Shown here piece by piece: positions 56,741 to 64,000 of a DNA stretch of 64,000 nt (position 1 is its first letter; every line of letters begins with the position of its first letter). The notes under the pieces were generated by a model. The model did no database searches. It had not been told where the DNA came from and saw only the letters and a list, made by a program, of their open reading frames with translations. The DNA comes from Sandaracinaceae bacterium (lineage in GTDB: Bacteria; Myxococcota_A; Polyangia; Polyangiales; Houyiibacteriaceae). The DNA lies in assembly GCA_016706685.1 (NCBI GenBank), contig JADJJE010000027.1, forward strand, positions 54,658 to 118,657, written 5' to 3'. The position numbers and the translations under genes were made by a program.

Positions 56741-57727
56741 TCAGGCGTTGTAGAGCTCGGCGGGCAGGTTCATTCCGTCGAACGTGCCGGCGGGGAAGAA
56801 CTGGCGCAGCCACTTGCGGAAGAGCGGGATGGGACCGTCGCCCTCGCACAGCATGGGCGGGTGCACGAAGACCTTGTTCTCCCAGACGGGGATGTCTTGC
56901 TCGAGCTGGCGCGACACCTCGGCGATGAAGGCCTTGCCCACGCCGCGGTCGAGCGCTGCGCCGCCGGTCTTCTTGACCATGAAGCAGAAGCGCACGTGCA
57001 CGTAGTCCTTGTCCTTCGGGGTGACCGACGTGACCAGCAGCGTGTCCACCACGCCCTTGAAGCGAATGGTGTTGAAGCCGAAGCCATAGGACGTGGACTC
57101 GATGCTGCCCGCCACCGCGCCGCGCGTGGTGCCCATGCCGGCCTTGCTGGCCACGCGCATGATGTGTCCGTCCACGCTCGCCTCACTCGCCGGGTAGTCG
57201 AGCGTGCCGTGCAGGTACTGGAAGTGCGCCACGTCCACCTGGTTCTCGGCCATGTCCAGGCTGTGCGTCTTGATGTCCCACTCGCGCACCTCGAAGTCGG
57301 TCCACTCGTCGGAGCCGATCTCGGGGATGACCGGCACCTCCCACTCGGGCGCGCCGCCCTCGATGTCGTTCCAGGCCAGGACCATGCCGTTGCGCTCCAT
57401 GACGGTCCACGGGCGCACCTTGGCCTTGGGCGGGATGCGCTCGGCGTACGGGATCTTGGTGCACTGGCCGGCGCCATCGAACTGCCAGGCGTGGAAGGGG
57501 CACTTGATGGTGTTCTCCACCACCTTGCCGCCATGGCCGAGGTGCGCGCCCATGTGCGGGCAGAACGCGCCCAGCAGCTTGGGCTGCCCGTCCTCACCGC
57601 GGAACAGGACCAGGTCCTTCTCGAACGCCTTCACCGGCAGCACTTGCCCGGGGCCCAGCTCTCGGCTGAGGGCCACGGCGAACCAACCTTTGGGACTGGA
57701 CGTGAACGGGAAGCGTGATGCACTCAT
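56741..57727 (-). CDS. Rieske non-heme iron oxygenase (KshA-like)
   Basis: A 328-residue paralogue of the downstream Rieske gene (15 bp away). FCPHMGAHLG and CPFHAWQF bind the [2Fe-2S] cluster, and ENQVDVAHFQYLHG the mononuclear iron. GAGGAGA precedes ATG 57727; the longer upstream frame is not convincing. It is the first gene of the ring-degradation operon and sits behind the palindromic operator at 57742-57763. The expected reaction is hydroxylation of a steroid or related polycyclic substrate with electrons from an external reductase. The two copies may differ in substrate. Confidence 0.88.
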   Translation of the reverse strand: MSASRFPFTSSPKGWFAVALSRELGPGQVLPVKAFEKDLVLFRGEDGQPKLLGAFCPHMGAHLGHGGKVVENTIKCPFHAWQFDGAGQCTKIPYAERIPPKAKVRPWTVMERNGMVLAWNDIEGGAPEWEVPVIPEIGSDEWTDFEVREWDIKTHSLDMAENQVDVAHFQYLHGTLDYPASEASVDGHIMRVASKAGMGTTRGAVAGSIESTSYGFGFNTIRFKGVVDTLLVTSVTPKDKDYVHVRFCFMVKKTGGAALDRGVGKAFIAEVSRQLEQDIPVWENKVFVHPPMLCEGDGPIPLFRKWLRQFFPAGTFDGMNLPAELYNA

Positions 57728-57741
57728 CGGGGCGGTCTCCT

Positions 57742-57763
57742 CTGAAACTAGAACGTGTTTCAG
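57742..57763. promoter_or_regulatory. Palindromic operator of the ring-cleavage operon (KstR-like motif)
   Basis: CTGAAAC (57742-57748) and GTTTCAG (57757-57763) are perfect inverted arms with an 8-base spacer. Overlapping them, 57749-57762 fits TnnAACnnGTTnnA, the motif I recall for the steroid-catabolism repressor KstR. It ends 15 bp upstream of the Rieske start, where bound protein would block transcription. Confidence 0.6.
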
Positions 57764-57917
57764 TTTGAGGTGGCGTTTGCACGCGGCGTGCCATGGGCAT
57801 TTGCGCTTGATGTGGGCGTGGTGCTGGGAGAGGCCGCGCAAGTTGCGACGTTGCGGTGGGGGGGTGGCGCAGGGGCTGCGCAGGCGAGGGGGCCGGGCGC
57901 TGCCGGGGAGGAGGACC

Positions 57918-57941
57918 GTCGCCGTCGCCGTCGCCGTCGCC
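57918..57941 (+). repeat. Hexanucleotide tandem repeat (GTCGCC)4
   Basis: Four perfect GTCGCC copies in the noncoding divergent region, about 100 bp before the desaturase start. A possible slippage-prone tract. Confidence 0.6.
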
Positions 57942-58038
57942 GACAACGCCCACGCCCACGTTGACGTGGAGGTTGCTTCGCGCAGATGGGTTGATCGAGA
58001 TCATCGCCTTTGGGCGTGCTCGACCCCAGACTCGGCGC

Positions 58039-59094
58039 ATGGACATGGAAGCCACCGATGCCCCCGGCGAGCGCAGTGGGAACGCGCTGGTTCGCGCGAG
58101 TCGTGCGTTTGCTGAAGAGGATGTGCGCGAGAGCACGCGGGTCACGATCACCACGCTGGCCATCATCGCGGCGCTGTGGGTGGTGCACGCGCTGGTGCCC
58201 ATCTGGGTGAAGCCGCTGAGCGGCTTGGTGCTGGGGCTGACGCTGGTGCGCGGCTTCGTGCTGTTCCACGACTACGAGCACGGCGCGATCTTGCGCGGGC
58301 AGGCCTGGGCCAAGCCGGTGTACGACGCCTTCGGGCTGCTGGTGCTGACGCCGCCCAAGGTGTGGCGCGACACGCACAACTACCACCACGCGCACAACGC
58401 GAAGCTGGTGGGCTCGCACATCGGCAGCTACCCCACGCTGAGCGTGGCCATCTGGAACAAGCTGAGCCCCAGTGACCGGCGGGCCTACGCGCTGGCGCGC
58501 AACGGCTTCACCATCTTGTTCGCGTACCTGACCGTGTTCCTCATTGGGATGTGCGTCTCGCCGCTGCGCCGTGACGCGCGCCGCAACCGCTCAGCGTGGG
58601 CTGCGCTCGGGCTGCACGTGGTGCTCGCGGCGCTGGCGTTTGCGCTGGGTGGCGCCGAGGGGCTGCTGCTGGGGTTCCTCTTCCCGCTGAACGTGGCGTT
58701 CGTGACGGGTGCGTACCTGTTCTACGCGCAGCACAACTTCGAGGGCGTGAAGCTGCGCGGGCGGCACGAGTGGGAGTTCACGCGCGCGGCGCTCGAGGCG
58801 TCCAGCTACATGCCCATGGGCCCCGCCATGCGCTGGTTCACGGCCGACATCGGGTACCACCACGTGCACCACCTCAACTCGCGCATCCCGTTCTACCGGC
58901 TGGCCGAGGCCATGGACGCCATCCCCGAGCTGCAGCACCCGGGCGTCACGCGCCTCCGTCCGCGCGACGTGTGGGCATGCCTGGGGCTCAAGCTGTGGGA
59001 CGCAGAGGCGCAGCAGATGGTGCCGTTTCCGCGTGGTGCGAGCGCGGGCTCTGCCGCAGGGCCCGACACACGGTCTCCCGTCGCAGCCCCGTGA
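58039..59094 (+). CDS. Membrane fatty acid desaturase
   Basis: A 351-residue acyl desaturase. The three histidine boxes are HDYEHG (H77, H81), HNYHHAHN (H113, H116, H117, H119) and YHHVHHLNSRIP near the C-terminus, as in Delta-12-type acyl-lipid desaturases. Several membrane segments are visible (TITTLAIIAALWVV, GLHVVLAALAFALG). ATG 58039 starts a hydrophilic N-terminus. Its 3' end overlaps the convergent Crp/Fnr gene by 107 bp. Polyunsaturated products would be substrates for a lipoxygenase, and a lipoxygenase-like gene lies 6 kb away. Confidence 0.88.
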   Translation: MDMEATDAPGERSGNALVRASRAFAEEDVRESTRVTITTLAIIAALWVVHALVPIWVKPLSGLVLGLTLVRGFVLFHDYEHGAILRGQAWAKPVYDAFGLLVLTPPKVWRDTHNYHHAHNAKLVGSHIGSYPTLSVAIWNKLSPSDRRAYALARNGFTILFAYLTVFLIGMCVSPLRRDARRNRSAWAALGLHVVLAALAFALGGAEGLLLGFLFPLNVAFVTGAYLFYAQHNFEGVKLRGRHEWEFTRAALEASSYMPMGPAMRWFTADIGYHHVHHLNSRIPFYRLAEAMDAIPELQHPGVTRLRPRDVWACLGLKLWDAEAQQMVPFPRGASAGSAAGPDTRSPVAAP

Positions 59095-59611
59095 TCTCAC
59101 CCAGCACCCCGAGCGAAGCCCAGACCGGGCGCTGACCACCCAGGAGCTGCAGCGTGGCGGCCAGGCGCTCCCGGGCGCTCGCGATGGCGCGCAGCGTGGC
59201 CCACTCGGCCACACGGTCGGCGATGCGCTCGTAGACCGCCAGCGTGCGCATCACGGACGGCGGGTGCTGCACCAGCGCGTCGGCCAGCAGCGCCTGCGGC
59301 GCGAAGCAGACCTGCGTGGGGCCCATGGCCTGGCACTCGTCCGACCAGCCGTCTTGGGCGTGCGCGCGGCGCTGCGCGAAGGCCTCTCCCGCGGGCACCA
59401 CGTCGAACACCATGGCGGGGGCGTCACGCATGTGCCGCGCGCGGGTGACGGTGCCCTGCGCCACGAAGCTGAGCGCGCCCGGCTGGTCCAGCAGGCGCGG
59501 GAGGCGCTGCCCCTTCTCCACCCGCACGGGGATGAGCGGGCAGCGCGCGCAGCCGTGCTCGGTCAGGGTGGGGAGGGCGTAGCGAGCGGGACAGTCGATC
59601 AGAGCCGGCAT
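58988..59611 (-). CDS. Crp/Fnr-family transcriptional regulator
   Basis: 207 residues from ATG 59611. After a Cys-containing N-terminus (HGCARCPLIPV, Cys pattern suggestive of FNR-like cluster or redox sensing) comes a cyclic-nucleotide-type beta barrel region. The C-terminal winged HTH reads WASLGVLGEITGLRRETVCRALR, matching the Fnr recognition-helix pattern (E-x-x-S/C-R). It may control the convergent desaturase or nearby lipid genes; the targets are not known. Confidence 0.8.
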   Translation of the reverse strand: MPALIDCPARYALPTLTEHGCARCPLIPVRVEKGQRLPRLLDQPGALSFVAQGTVTRARHMRDAPAMVFDVVPAGEAFAQRRAHAQDGWSDECQAMGPTQVCFAPQALLADALVQHPPSVMRTLAVYERIADRVAEWATLRAIASARERLAATLQLLGGQRPVWASLGVLGEITGLRRETVCRALRQSPRSHHAETAPSAAPLRPTA

Positions 59612-59771
59612 GGGTGGCGGGCTATGCGAAAGCGGTGCCAGGACGCGTGGTTGCCTGGGGCCGCACGCGATCTGCACATGGGCGGTTCTTCGACGAGAGG
59701 GCTAGCGCACGTGGTGCGTCGCCGCGCGGCCTGGGCGCAGCGCTTGCGTCGGCCCCCTTCGGTCGAGCCCC

Positions 59772-62700
59772 TCAGGACTCGTTGCGGGTCTTGACCGCGG
59801 CGAACATGCTGGACGGACGCTTGCGCAGCGTGGCCTCCATGAGCGACGCGATGTGGCTGGCGGAGGGGTCTTGCAGCAGCGTGCCGTGCGTGCCGGGCAC
59901 GATGGTGACCTCGGAGCCTTGCCCCACGAGCGTGCGCCACATGCCTACGGCGCGCGGGAGCTTCGCGGGGCTGTCGTCGCCCGCCAGGTACACGAGCGCG
60001 CGACCAGGGTAGGGGCGGATGACCGGCTCGTAGGCCACGAGCGCGCGCGCATAGGCCGCCTCGCGCGCCTGCCACGTCTCTTGCTCCGGGGTGGCAGGGC
60101 CCGCAGCAGGCGCGCGCTCCACCAGCCGCTGCAGCCGCTGAAACGCGCGCTCCGGCACCGCCAAGGGGTCTGTGCGCAGGCGGGCTGCCAGGTTCAGCAG
60201 GGGCTCGAAGCGCATGGGCTCGAGCGTGCTGGGCAGGCGCGGGTCCAGCAGCACGATCAGGTCCGCCGGGGTGCCCAGCGCGTGGAGCTGTTGCGCCATC
60301 TCGAAGGCCACGAAGGCCCCGAACGAGATGCCCAGCAGGATCTTGGGAGGGGGCTTACTGCCTTGCTGGATGGCGCGCAGGTATGCGCTGGCCAGCGCCT
60401 CCACCCGGATGGCGTCGCCCGGGAACTCGAGCTCCTCGGCCACGTACACACCCATCACGCGGCGCCTGCGGATGCCGCGCGCGATGGTGGCATAGATGTG
60501 TAGCCCCACCAGGCAGTACACGGGCGTGGGGCCCTCGATGCCATCGTTGAGCGGCACCAGCTCGGCGTTGGGCGCTGCTGCTTCACGGGCGCTGGTGATC
60601 CAGTGAGCCAGTGCCCGTGGGCTGGGGTGCGTGATCAGCGTGGCCACCGTGGGGTACGCGTGCAGCGCCTCCTCGATGCGGCCCACCAGCCGCAGCGCGC
60701 GGATGGAGCTCCCGCCGCGGTCGAAGAAGCTGTGGTCCAGGCCCAGCGCGGGGTCGGCCAGCACCTCACGGAAGAGCACGAGCACGCTGGCCTCGAGCTC
60801 GCTCGCGGGCTGGTTCACCACGGGTGTGGACGGCAGCTCGGCGTCGCTCGGCCACGTGAGGGCGCGGCGGTCCAGCTTCCCTGTGCTGCTGCGTGGCAGC
60901 GCTGGGACCACGCCGATGCGCGCGGGCACCAGATGCGCCGGCAGGGTGGCGGCCAACGCCTGCCGGATGCGCTGCGGGTCGGCTGCCGTGTGCGAGACGA
61001 TGAACGCCACGAGCGTTGGCTCGCCCGCGGGCGACGCGAGCACGGTGGCCACGGCCTCGGCCACGTCCGGGTGCGCCTCGAGCGCGCGCTCCACTTCGCC
61101 CAGCTCGATGCGGAACCCGCGCACCTTCACCTGCGCGTCCACGCGCCCCTCGAACACCAGGTGGCCGTCGTCGTCCACCCGCACCAGGTCACCCGTGCGG
61201 TAGACCATGCCGCGGGATGCATCGATGGGGTCTGGCACGAAGCGCTGCTGCGTCTCGTCGCTGCGGTTGAGGTAGCCCAGGGCCACCTGCGGGCCGCCCA
61301 GCACCAGCTCGCCTCGCGCGCCCTGTGGAGCCGGGCGTCCGTGCTTGTCCACGATGTACGCGCGGCATGCGCCGATGGGCCTGCCGATGGGCACCTCGTC
61401 TGGCACCTGCGCGCCCAGCTCGTGGCAGGTGGCGGTGATGGTCACCTCCGTGGGGCCATAGGCGTTGAAGAGCCGCACCTGCGGTGCCACCGCGCGGAAG
61501 CGCTTGCACGCGGCGTGATTCGCACGCTCGCCGCCAATGACCACGGCCCGCAGGCAGGCGGGCAGGGGCTGCGGCGCGCGCGTGAGGTGGTGCGCCAGCT
61601 CGTTGAAGAAGGCGGTGGGCAGCTGCAGCAGCGTGACCCCCTCGCGCTGCACCACGTGCAGCAGGCGCTCGGCCGAGCTTCCGCTGTGCTCATCGCGAAT
61701 GACCACGCTGGCCCCCGCCAGCAGCGTGGGCACCACCTCTTCCAAGTACACATCGAAGCTGGGCGAGGCGAACTGCAGCACGCGGTCCCCGGGCGCGAGC
61801 GCCAGCTCGGAGGTGATGGCCTCGGCGTGCGCCACCAGCGCGCGCTGCGGCACACACACACCCTTGGGCCCGCCGGTGGTGCCCGACGTGTAGAGCACGT
61901 AGGCCAGCGCCTCGGGGTCTTGGCACAGCGTGTTCAGCTGGCCCGCGGGGATGCGCGCGGGGTCCACCGGCTGGAGCCCGCTCACCGCGGGCGTGTGCGT
62001 CTCGGGGCCCACCAGGAAGCGCGCGCCGCAGTCCTCGAGCAGCAGGTGAACGCGCTCGCTCGGGTAGGACGCATCCACCGGGACGTACACGAACCCCGCC
62101 AGGGCACACCCCGCGAACGTGACCAGCGTGTCCACGCTGCGCATGGCCATGGCCGCCACCACGTCCCCGGGCACCGCCCCGCGCCGCTGCAGCTCGCACG
62201 CGAGCGCCTCGGCACGCGCGCCCAGCTGCTGGAACGACACGCGCTCGCCGGTCTCCACCTCCAGCACCGCCAGCGCAGCGCCGTGCGCTTGGAAGGCGCG
62301 CTGCAGCCGCGCGCTCAGCGCCGAGGCCGGTGCAGGGCTGTGCGGCCCGGCCAGGCCCGGGTGGCCCACGGGCGCCACCAGCTGCGAGAGCAACGCGCCG
62401 GGGCGCGCGGCCAGCTCGCCCAGCACCTCGCCCAGCGCGGCGGCGAGTGTGGCGGCCACGGCGGAAGAGACCACGTCCGGGCCGTACTCCACGGCCACGT
62501 CGGCCCCGCCATCGCGCGTGCGGTTCACGGCCAGCGTGAGGGGTGCGGCGCTCTGGCCAACAAGCCGAAAGTGCCAGCCGTGCGTCTCGGGCAGGTCCTG
62601 GTGCAGCGCCTCCTCGAGCGAGTAGCCCTCGCAGACCACGATGGAACGCACCAGCTGGCGCGGGTCATGGAGCTCGCTGGCCGCGGCCGCTTCGCTGAGG

Positions 62701-63635
62701 CCCAGGGTCTCGAACGGACGCTGCGCCAGCAGGCTGCGCCGCACCTGCGTGAGGAACTCCGCCACCGTCTGCGAGCCGTCCAGCGTCACGCGCAGCGGCG
62801 CCGTGTTGATGAGGCAGCCCACCGTGTCGCGGCTGTGCTCGGTGAGCGTGCGGCACGCGCGGGTGACGCCGAACACCACGTCGTCGGTGTGACCGAAACT
62901 GGCGAGCAACAGCGCCCACGCGCCATGCACCACGCTGGCCCACGAGAGCTGGTGGTCTTTGGCGAGCGCGTCCACCGGGTGCATCACGAGCGCATCCACG
63001 CGTGCGGCCGCTTCCACGGTGCGCGTGGGCGTGGCGGGTTCCGGTGGCTTTGGCGCGTGGCGCCAGCCTGGCGTGGCGGGTGGCTCGTGCAGGCCACGCA
63101 GGTGCTCGGCGAAGTGCTGCGTGGCGCTGTGCACCAACGCGGGGGCCAACGCAGCGTGCGCGTGGATGGCGGGCGTGGGGGAGGGCGTGCGCGGCGCGGG
63201 GCCTCCCAGGGCGGTGCGCAAGACCTCGGTCAGCACCCGCTGAATGGAGCGGCCATCCAGATGCGCGTGGTGGAAGGTCCAGAGCAAGGCCTCGCCGTCC
63301 TGCGCTTCTAGCTGCGTGAAGCGCGTGACGGGCAGCTGGCTCGGGTCCAGCCCCGCCGCGCGGTCACGCTCCAGCAGTGCGGGCAGGGCGGTGGCTAGCG
63401 GCAGCGGCGACTGCTCGTGCGCCCAGGCGAGCGGTGAAGCGGCGTGCACCTGGGCCACGGGGTGCTCGCGGTCTCGCCAGCGCAGCGTGGTGCGCAGCAT
63501 GGCGTGGCGCTCGATGGCCGCTGTGAACCCCGCGCGCAGGCCGCTGACGGTGTGCGCGGCGGAGGGCTGGATGACCACCTGCTGCAGCTCCGCGCCCGGC
63601 TGCGCCAGCCCGTTGAAGAGCATGGACGCCTGCAT
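59772..63635 (-). CDS. Single-module NRPS (C-A-PCP-TE)
   Basis: About 1287 residues. The start is uncertain; ATG 63635 trims the first few residues of the condensation domain. Condensation: HHAHLDG (H122, H123, D127). Adenylation: YVLYTSGTTGGPKG (A3), FNAYGPTEV (A5), YRTGDLV (A7), KVRGFRIELGEVE (A8), STGKLDRR with the catalytic Lys (A10). Carrier: FFDRGGSSIRAL, whose first Ser (about 977) takes phosphopantetheine. Thioesterase: GISFGAF (Ser about 1101) with a C-terminal GTHGTLLQD histidine. The A-domain pocket starts D-V-x-x-E; my reading of the code (D V E A V G A I, Lys) matches no specificity I know. A free-standing module ending in TE could release a small amide or lipoamino acid. Confidence 0.93.
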   Translation of the reverse strand: MQASMLFNGLAQPGAELQQVVIQPSAAHTVSGLRAGFTAAIERHAMLRTTLRWRDREHPVAQVHAASPLAWAHEQSPLPLATALPALLERDRAAGLDPSQLPVTRFTQLEAQDGEALLWTFHHAHLDGRSIQRVLTEVLRTALGGPAPRTPSPTPAIHAHAALAPALVHSATQHFAEHLRGLHEPPATPGWRHAPKPPEPATPTRTVEAAARVDALVMHPVDALAKDHQLSWASVVHGAWALLLASFGHTDDVVFGVTRACRTLTEHSRDTVGCLINTAPLRVTLDGSQTVAEFLTQVRRSLLAQRPFETLGLSEAAAASELHDPRQLVRSIVVCEGYSLEEALHQDLPETHGWHFRLVGQSAAPLTLAVNRTRDGGADVAVEYGPDVVSSAVAATLAAALGEVLGELAARPGALLSQLVAPVGHPGLAGPHSPAPASALSARLQRAFQAHGAALAVLEVETGERVSFQQLGARAEALACELQRRGAVPGDVVAAMAMRSVDTLVTFAGCALAGFVYVPVDASYPSERVHLLLEDCGARFLVGPETHTPAVSGLQPVDPARIPAGQLNTLCQDPEALAYVLYTSGTTGGPKGVCVPQRALVAHAEAITSELALAPGDRVLQFASPSFDVYLEEVVPTLLAGASVVIRDEHSGSSAERLLHVVQREGVTLLQLPTAFFNELAHHLTRAPQPLPACLRAVVIGGERANHAACKRFRAVAPQVRLFNAYGPTEVTITATCHELGAQVPDEVPIGRPIGACRAYIVDKHGRPAPQGARGELVLGGPQVALGYLNRSDETQQRFVPDPIDASRGMVYRTGDLVRVDDDGHLVFEGRVDAQVKVRGFRIELGEVERALEAHPDVAEAVATVLASPAGEPTLVAFIVSHTAADPQRIRQALAATLPAHLVPARIGVVPALPRSSTGKLDRRALTWPSDAELPSTPVVNQPASELEASVLVLFREVLADPALGLDHSFFDRGGSSIRALRLVGRIEEALHAYPTVATLITHPSPRALAHWITSAREAAAPNAELVPLNDGIEGPTPVYCLVGLHIYATIARGIRRRRVMGVYVAEELEFPGDAIRVEALASAYLRAIQQGSKPPPKILLGISFGAFVAFEMAQQLHALGTPADLIVLLDPRLPSTLEPMRFEPLLNLAARLRTDPLAVPERAFQRLQRLVERAPAAGPATPEQETWQAREAAYARALVAYEPVIRPYPGRALVYLAGDDSPAKLPRAVGMWRTLVGQGSEVTIVPGTHGTLLQDPSASHIASLMEATLRKRPSSMFAAVKTRNES

Positions 63636-63809
63636 GGGGAGAGCGGATACTCGGCTGGGCTCTCGTCTTCTGTCCGCGCCTCGTCGTTGCCTCTCCAAAC
63701 CACTACCAGCGCCTCCTACTTCGTTGCAGGAGGAGTGTGGGTCACCAGGCGGGGGGTGACAAGCGCGCTCCTGTTGCCGTTGCGGCCACGGCACCCGCGC
63801 GCGCAAGCA

Positions 63810-64000
63810 TCAGTGAGCCGCGAACACGTCGTCCAGCTGAGCGGCGGTCACGGCGCGCCGGATGCACTGCTCCAGCACCACGCTCTCCGTGGCGTCGATG
63901 CGCGCGTCCACCTCGGGCGGCAGCGCGCCGAAGCGATCGGCGAGCAGGCCACGGAGAACGCCACGCAGCGCGCTGAGGTGGCCCTCTTGTCGGCCCTCTT
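63810..64000 (-). CDS. Rpn/DUF4351-like protein, C-terminal fragment
   Basis: The open frame runs off the right end of the window and stops at TGA 63812-63810. The visible 63 residues (LRGLLADRFGALPPEVDARI, then CIRRAVTAAQLDDVF) have the helical pattern of the C-terminus of Rpn/PD-(D/E)XK transposase-like proteins with a DUF4351 tail. Such genes are often numerous in myxobacteria and linked to mobility. The catalytic part is outside the window. Confidence 0.6.
   Translation of the reverse strand, partial: EGRQEGHLSALRGVLRGLLADRFGALPPEVDARIDATESVVLEQCIRRAVTAAQLDDVFAAH

Larger units (their letters stand above)
57728..58038. other. Divergent promoter region between the Rieske operon and the desaturase
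   Basis: A 311 bp region. Near its left end is the operator at 57742-57763. It has a tract of four GTCGCC hexamers at 57918-57941 and a GATC-containing stretch near 58000. No gene is supported in it. Confidence 0.6.

Noticed and set aside
63810..64000. Insertion sequence at the right edge
   Set aside because: Only the end of an Rpn-like gene is visible; no inverted repeats or target duplication can be seen in the window.

Overview
The window is about 64 kb of very GC-rich DNA with tightly packed genes on both strands. Several traits point to a myxobacterium-like Myxococcota species, perhaps of the Polyangia/Sandaracinus type. There are many lipoproteins with G-x-G-C type lipoboxes, an AgmX/PglI C-terminal domain, an OmpA protein with thrombospondin type-3 repeats, FHA signalling proteins, a protein resembling the Myxococcales family DUF2378, and a neutral ceramidase. 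The assignment is inferred from gene content; there is no rRNA to confirm it.

Layout. 1-10.5 kb: a TPR protein end, two acyl-CoA dehydrogenases, an AgmX-type lipoprotein, a GH5-like glycosidase, a DHDPS-family aldolase, a membrane-anchored PHP metallohydrolase, and metF and pyrD transcribed divergently. 10.6-19.7 kb: a secreted six-fold repeat protein, a GMC oxidoreductase with an in-frame amber stop, and a tetR-tolC-adaptor-RND permease efflux operon with a candidate TetR operator. 19.7-34.2 kb: lipoproteins, a HEAT protein, a fatty acid desaturase, a glycine-rich RRM protein, the OmpA protein, an M50 protease whose start codon lies in a hairpin, a ceramidase, a YceI lipoprotein, and two paralogous FHA/zinc-ribbon proteins followed by membrane proteins. 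34.4-38.7 kb: dnaE (frameshifted) overlapped by a mutH-like gene. 39.5-45 kb: lgt, a HEAT protein, tRNA-Lys and tRNA-Glu, a radical SAM/SPASM protein coupled to an Ala-rich zinc-ribbon protein, and an esterase. 45-50.8 kb: a duplicated-domain lipoprotein, a Met-Pro-Gly-Gln repeat protein, a GST, a hybrid histidine kinase (frameshifted) and a DUF2378-like protein. 50.8-64 kb: a lipoxygenase-like protein, an MBL-fold hydrolase, a steroid/aromatic-ring catabolic operon (two KshA-like Rieske oxygenases, an HsaA-like flavin monooxygenase, an HsaC-like extradiol dioxygenase) behind a palindromic operator, a second desaturase, a Crp/Fnr regulator, a one-module NRPS (C-A-T-TE) and the end of an Rpn-like protein.

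Lipid chemistry recurs: ceramidase, two desaturases, a lipoxygenase-like enzyme, acyl-CoA dehydrogenases and sterol-type oxygenases. At least five conserved genes carry single-base frameshifts, mostly in short C or G runs, and one has a C-to-T nonsense change. This looks more like consensus error in a draft or metagenome assembly than wholesale gene decay, but each site is listed so it can be checked.

The best candidates for undescribed biology are the radical SAM/zinc-ribbon pair, the paralogous FHA cluster, the hairpin over the M50 start codon, a MutH homologue outside its usual lineage, and the KstR-like operator in front of the ring-cleavage operon.
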